Of a stretch of DNA of 55,429 nt, positions 53,350 through 55,429 are shown one piece after another. The stretch covers positions 1 to 55,429 of the forward strand of contig JAPLUI010000190.1 in assembly GCA_026397725.1 (NCBI GenBank), in the 5' to 3' direction. The notes beneath the pieces are model-generated. The model searched no databases, had not been told where the DNA came from, and worked only from the letters and a program-made list of their open reading frames with translations. A program made the position numbers and the translations under genes. Numbering within the stretch: the stretch's first letter is position 1; the number at the start of each line of letters is the position of its first letter. Source of the stretch: Verrucomicrobiota bacterium. Lineage in GTDB: Bacteria; Verrucomicrobiota; Verrucomicrobiia; Verrucomicrobiales; Akkermansiaceae.

Positions 53350-54723
53350 TCACCGCACCCGCTCTAACAACCATGCCAGCAGCGCCGTCACCGGCAGTCG
53401 CTCTTGCTCCATGGAATCGCGGTGGCGCACGGTGACGGTGCCCTTGAGGGCCTCGCCGTTTTCGCCAAGGGTGTCGAAATCCACGGTGATGCAGAACGGC
53501 GTGCCCACCTCGTCTTGGCGGCGGTAGCGCCGGCCCACCGCTCCGCCATCGTCGTAGAACACCGTCATCCACGCTTGCAACTGCTGCTGGATGTCCCGGG
53601 CGATGCGCACCTGCCCCTCGTTTTTCTTGAGCAGCGGGAAGATGCCGACTTTCACCGGGGCCATCCGTGGCACGAAGCGCAGCACGGTGCGAACCTCCTG
53701 CTTGCCCTTTTCATCGGTTAGGGTTTCCTCGTCGAAGGCCTCGCAAATCAGCGCCAGCACCGTGCGATCACAACCTGCGGACGGCTCCACCACATGCGGC
53801 AGGAAACGCTCCTTGGTTTCCTCATCGAAGTACACCAGCGATTTGCCGGCACCCTTTTCATGCACCCCGAGGTCGTAGTCGGTGCGATACGCCACGCCTT
53901 CCAATTCCTGGATGCCGAAGGGAAACTCGTATTCGATGTCATAGGTTTTCTTCGAATAGAACGCCCGCTCGCCATCCGGCACGTCGAGGATGTGCAGCTT
54001 CTCGCGCGGGATGCCGATCTCGCCGTAAAACTTGAGGCGTTCTTCCAGCCATTCGTCGGTGAGCCGCATCCCGTCGTCAGGGTGGCAGAAATACTCGATT
54101 TCCATCTGCTCGAACTCGCGCGAGCGGAAGGTGAAATTGCGCGGGTTGATTTCGTTGCGGAACGACTTGCCGCACTGCGCGATGCCGAAGGGCAGCTTCA
54201 CCCGGTTGGAATCCAGCACGTTCTTGTATTGGCAAAAAATCGACTGCGCGGTCTCCGGCCGCAGATAGGCGATCTGGTCGCCGGTGGCCCCGAAGTTGGT
54301 CTGCAACATCAGGTTGAACTCCCGTGGCTCGGTGAGTTCGCATTTCGGCGACTGGCCGGGGCCGACGCTGGGCTTTTCCTTGCACTGGGAGGAATCCAGA
54401 TTGTCGGCGCGGAAGCGGGCCTTGCAGGTTTTGCAATCGACCATCGGATCGGAAAACCCGCCGACGTGGCCGGAGGCGACGAGCACCTGCTCCATGGTCA
54501 GGATGGCGCCGTCCATGCCAAGCACGTCATCACGTTCCTGGACGGTTTTGCGCCACCAATAGTCCTTGAGGTTGCGTTTCAGCTCCGCGCCCAGCGGGCC
54601 GTAATCCCAGCATCCGTTCAGGCCGCCGTAGAGTTCGCCGGCTTGAAATATCAAGCCGCGGCGTTTGCACAGGGAGACGATTTTTTCCATGCGGGCGGGA
54701 TCGGTGCTGTCTTTGTTGGCCAT
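53350..54723 (-). CDS. glyS: Glycyl-tRNA synthetase, single-chain (alpha2) type
   Basis: The 457-residue product starts MANKDSTDPARMEKIVSLC (ATG 54723); the longer frame upstream is not protein-like. It is a class II synthetase of the dimeric type: QAGELYGGLNGCWDYGPLGA near the start, GGFSDPMVDCKTCKARFRAD (Cys pair), motif 2 FRNEINPRNFTFRSREFEQM, motif 3 EPSAGCDRTVLAL, and an anticodon-binding domain from about 340 with IARDIQQQLQAWMTVFYDDG and VTVRHRDSMEQERLP. It charges tRNA-Gly. The following transporter gene starts 11 bp downstream and is likely co-transcribed. Confidence 0.95.
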   Translation of the reverse strand: MANKDSTDPARMEKIVSLCKRRGLIFQAGELYGGLNGCWDYGPLGAELKRNLKDYWWRKTVQERDDVLGMDGAILTMEQVLVASGHVGGFSDPMVDCKTCKARFRADNLDSSQCKEKPSVGPGQSPKCELTEPREFNLMLQTNFGATGDQIAYLRPETAQSIFCQYKNVLDSNRVKLPFGIAQCGKSFRNEINPRNFTFRSREFEQMEIEYFCHPDDGMRLTDEWLEERLKFYGEIGIPREKLHILDVPDGERAFYSKKTYDIEYEFPFGIQELEGVAYRTDYDLGVHEKGAGKSLVYFDEETKERFLPHVVEPSAGCDRTVLALICEAFDEETLTDEKGKQEVRTVLRFVPRMAPVKVGIFPLLKKNEGQVRIARDIQQQLQAWMTVFYDDGGAVGRRYRRQDEVGTPFCITVDFDTLGENGEALKGTVTVRHRDSMEQERLPVTALLAWLLERVR

Positions 54724-55298
54724 AGGAGTCTGGGGTGGGAGGCAGATGCAAGCAGGTCCAGCCCCGCCCGGCAAGCCGCGATATCGGCGCGATATCGGCG
54801 GGATCCGATGCCGCCATGCCGTCGGCCGAAATTGGCCTGGCGTGAGCGCAGGGCAGGCCCCGGCAGCCCCGTCCAATCCGCTTGCTGGGAAATTGCTTTT
54901 CAGCATCAGAACCCGGTGGGCGGGTGTGGCACCGGGAGTAACGTGGGCGCGATAAGGAGCCACCACATTCTTGTGGTGGTAGCGGAAGGGCGGCCCATGA
55001 GTGCGTGCCGAAGGCTCTGTTCATGGACGTTCCTTCCGCACGACGACAGGAATGTCGTCGCTCCCTAACGGGCATCCTCGGAGTCGCTCCCTAACGGGCC
55101 TCCTCGGAGCCAAGTTGCTCGGGAGGATGGCTCGCATGAGAAAGCGAAAGCGGGGCTCGCAGCGCGGGAAAAAGAAGTGGTGGCCCGGCGGGAGGAGGGA
55201 ACCGGGATCCTCACACTTCCTGGGCTGGACCTTGAATTGACCAGGAATTGGCCATGCATCCCGGAACATGACTTGGCACCTTCCGGGAGGTGCCGGGA
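54724..55298. other. Non-coding right-end region rich in small palindromes
   Basis: No gene is supported here. Elements seen: GCGCGATATCGGCG-type direct repeats near 54780; palindrome CCACCAC-ATTCTT-GTGGTGG at 54961-54980; CGACGACAGGAATGTCGTCG at 55041-55060 (its ACAGGAATGT core matches the left-end repeats); a 26-bp unit containing GTCGCTCCCTAACGGGC repeated twice from about 55060; a 23-bp sequence at 55104-55126 nearly identical to 956-978; and GGCACCT-TCCGGG-AGGTGCC at 55275-55294. One of these may act as terminator. The glyS promoter should lie near 54724-54800. Confidence 0.55.
55041..55060. repeat. Palindromic REP-type repeat
   Basis: CGACGACAGGAATGTCGTCG is a palindrome with a central ACAGGAATGT. 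Its reverse complement core ACATTCCTGT is the same as in the two 23-bp repeats at 813-862. I treat these as members of one dispersed repeat family. Confidence 0.55.
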
Positions 55299-55420
55299 CT
55301 TAGCCACCGCAGTGTGGCGCGGCGCTTCCCACCGCACTCCATACCTTCACCTGCCCGGGCGCGAGCCAAAGTCTGGAGTGCGGTGGGAAGGGCACCGCCC
55401 GCCACCCCGCTTTGGCTAAG
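55299..55420. repeat. Long inverted repeat (about 43-bp arms)
   Basis: The inner arms CTTCCCACCGCACTCCA (55325-55341) and TGGAGTGCGGTGGGAAG (55374-55390) are exact reverse complements around a 32-nt loop. The outer parts CTTAGCCACCGCAGTGTGGC (55299-55318) and the mirror ending TTTGGCTAAG (55411-55420) also pair with several mismatches. The whole could fold as one hairpin of about 120 nt. It may be a MITE-like or REP-like repeat; no protein is encoded. Confidence 0.75.
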
Positions 55421-55429
55421 CCGTTAGAG

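Noticed and set aside
1..55429. Recurring GTTAG/CTAAC pentamers, often at rare CTA/TTA leucine codons
   Set aside because: By rough count their number is close to or below that expected from composition, and both orientations occur, so no signal motif can be claimed.
1..55429. CRISPR arrays, rRNA genes
   Set aside because: No regularly spaced repeats with unique spacers and no rRNA-like sequence; the only arrays seen are the in-frame DKD repeats and short palindromes.

Overview
The window is about 55 kb of GC-rich, densely coding DNA from a Gram-negative bacterium. I infer Verrucomicrobiota or a close PVC relative. The reasons are a very large alpha-2-macroglobulin-like protein with an internal STN-type segment, a kinase/HEAT protein, PVC-style intergenic palindromes, and divergent T6SS genes of the kind found in planctomycete-like clusters. 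This taxonomic call is inference; there is no rRNA marker in the window.

Left edge (1-980): the tail of a probable IS transposase, a tyrosine-recombinase gene cut short beside it, and the 3' half of a tRNA-Val(GAC) gene. Together they look like the decayed end of an integrated element. Palindromic repeats follow. Next (980-15846) come a giant periplasmic alpha-2-macroglobulin-like protein (minus strand), a hicA-hicB toxin-antitoxin pair, a CPC-type copper/heavy-metal P-type ATPase, a PocR-AraC regulator, a membrane Ser/Thr kinase with HEAT repeats and an Asp/Lys repeat tail, and a class I-like PPK2.

Centre (15913-48724): a type VI secretion locus. The plus-strand operon 25938-44322 carries an unknown gene and then tssK-tssL-tssM-tagF-tssA-tssB-tssC-hcp-tagJ-tssE-tssF-tssG-clpV, with gaps of 0-63 bp. 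No canonical tssJ was recognised. Two cargo modules lie upstream: PAAR / small protein / Ala-rich candidate effector / DUF1795-like protein on the plus strand, and vgrG / DUF4123 adaptor / small protein / candidate effector / small unknown gene on the minus strand. The small proteins next to the two effectors resemble each other. A membrane-anchored vWA-like protein is divergent from the operon. Downstream of clpV are a lipoprotein, a pseudokinase-Sel1 protein and a second degenerate kinase-like protein. With the kinase at 12189 this gives three kinase-fold candidates around one secretion system.

Right edge (49111-55429): housekeeping genes (YebC-family protein, ThuA-like secreted protein, LplT/PlsC-like lysophospholipid protein, single-chain glycyl-tRNA synthetase), then about 700 bp of non-coding DNA rich in palindromes. 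It ends in a long near-perfect inverted repeat.
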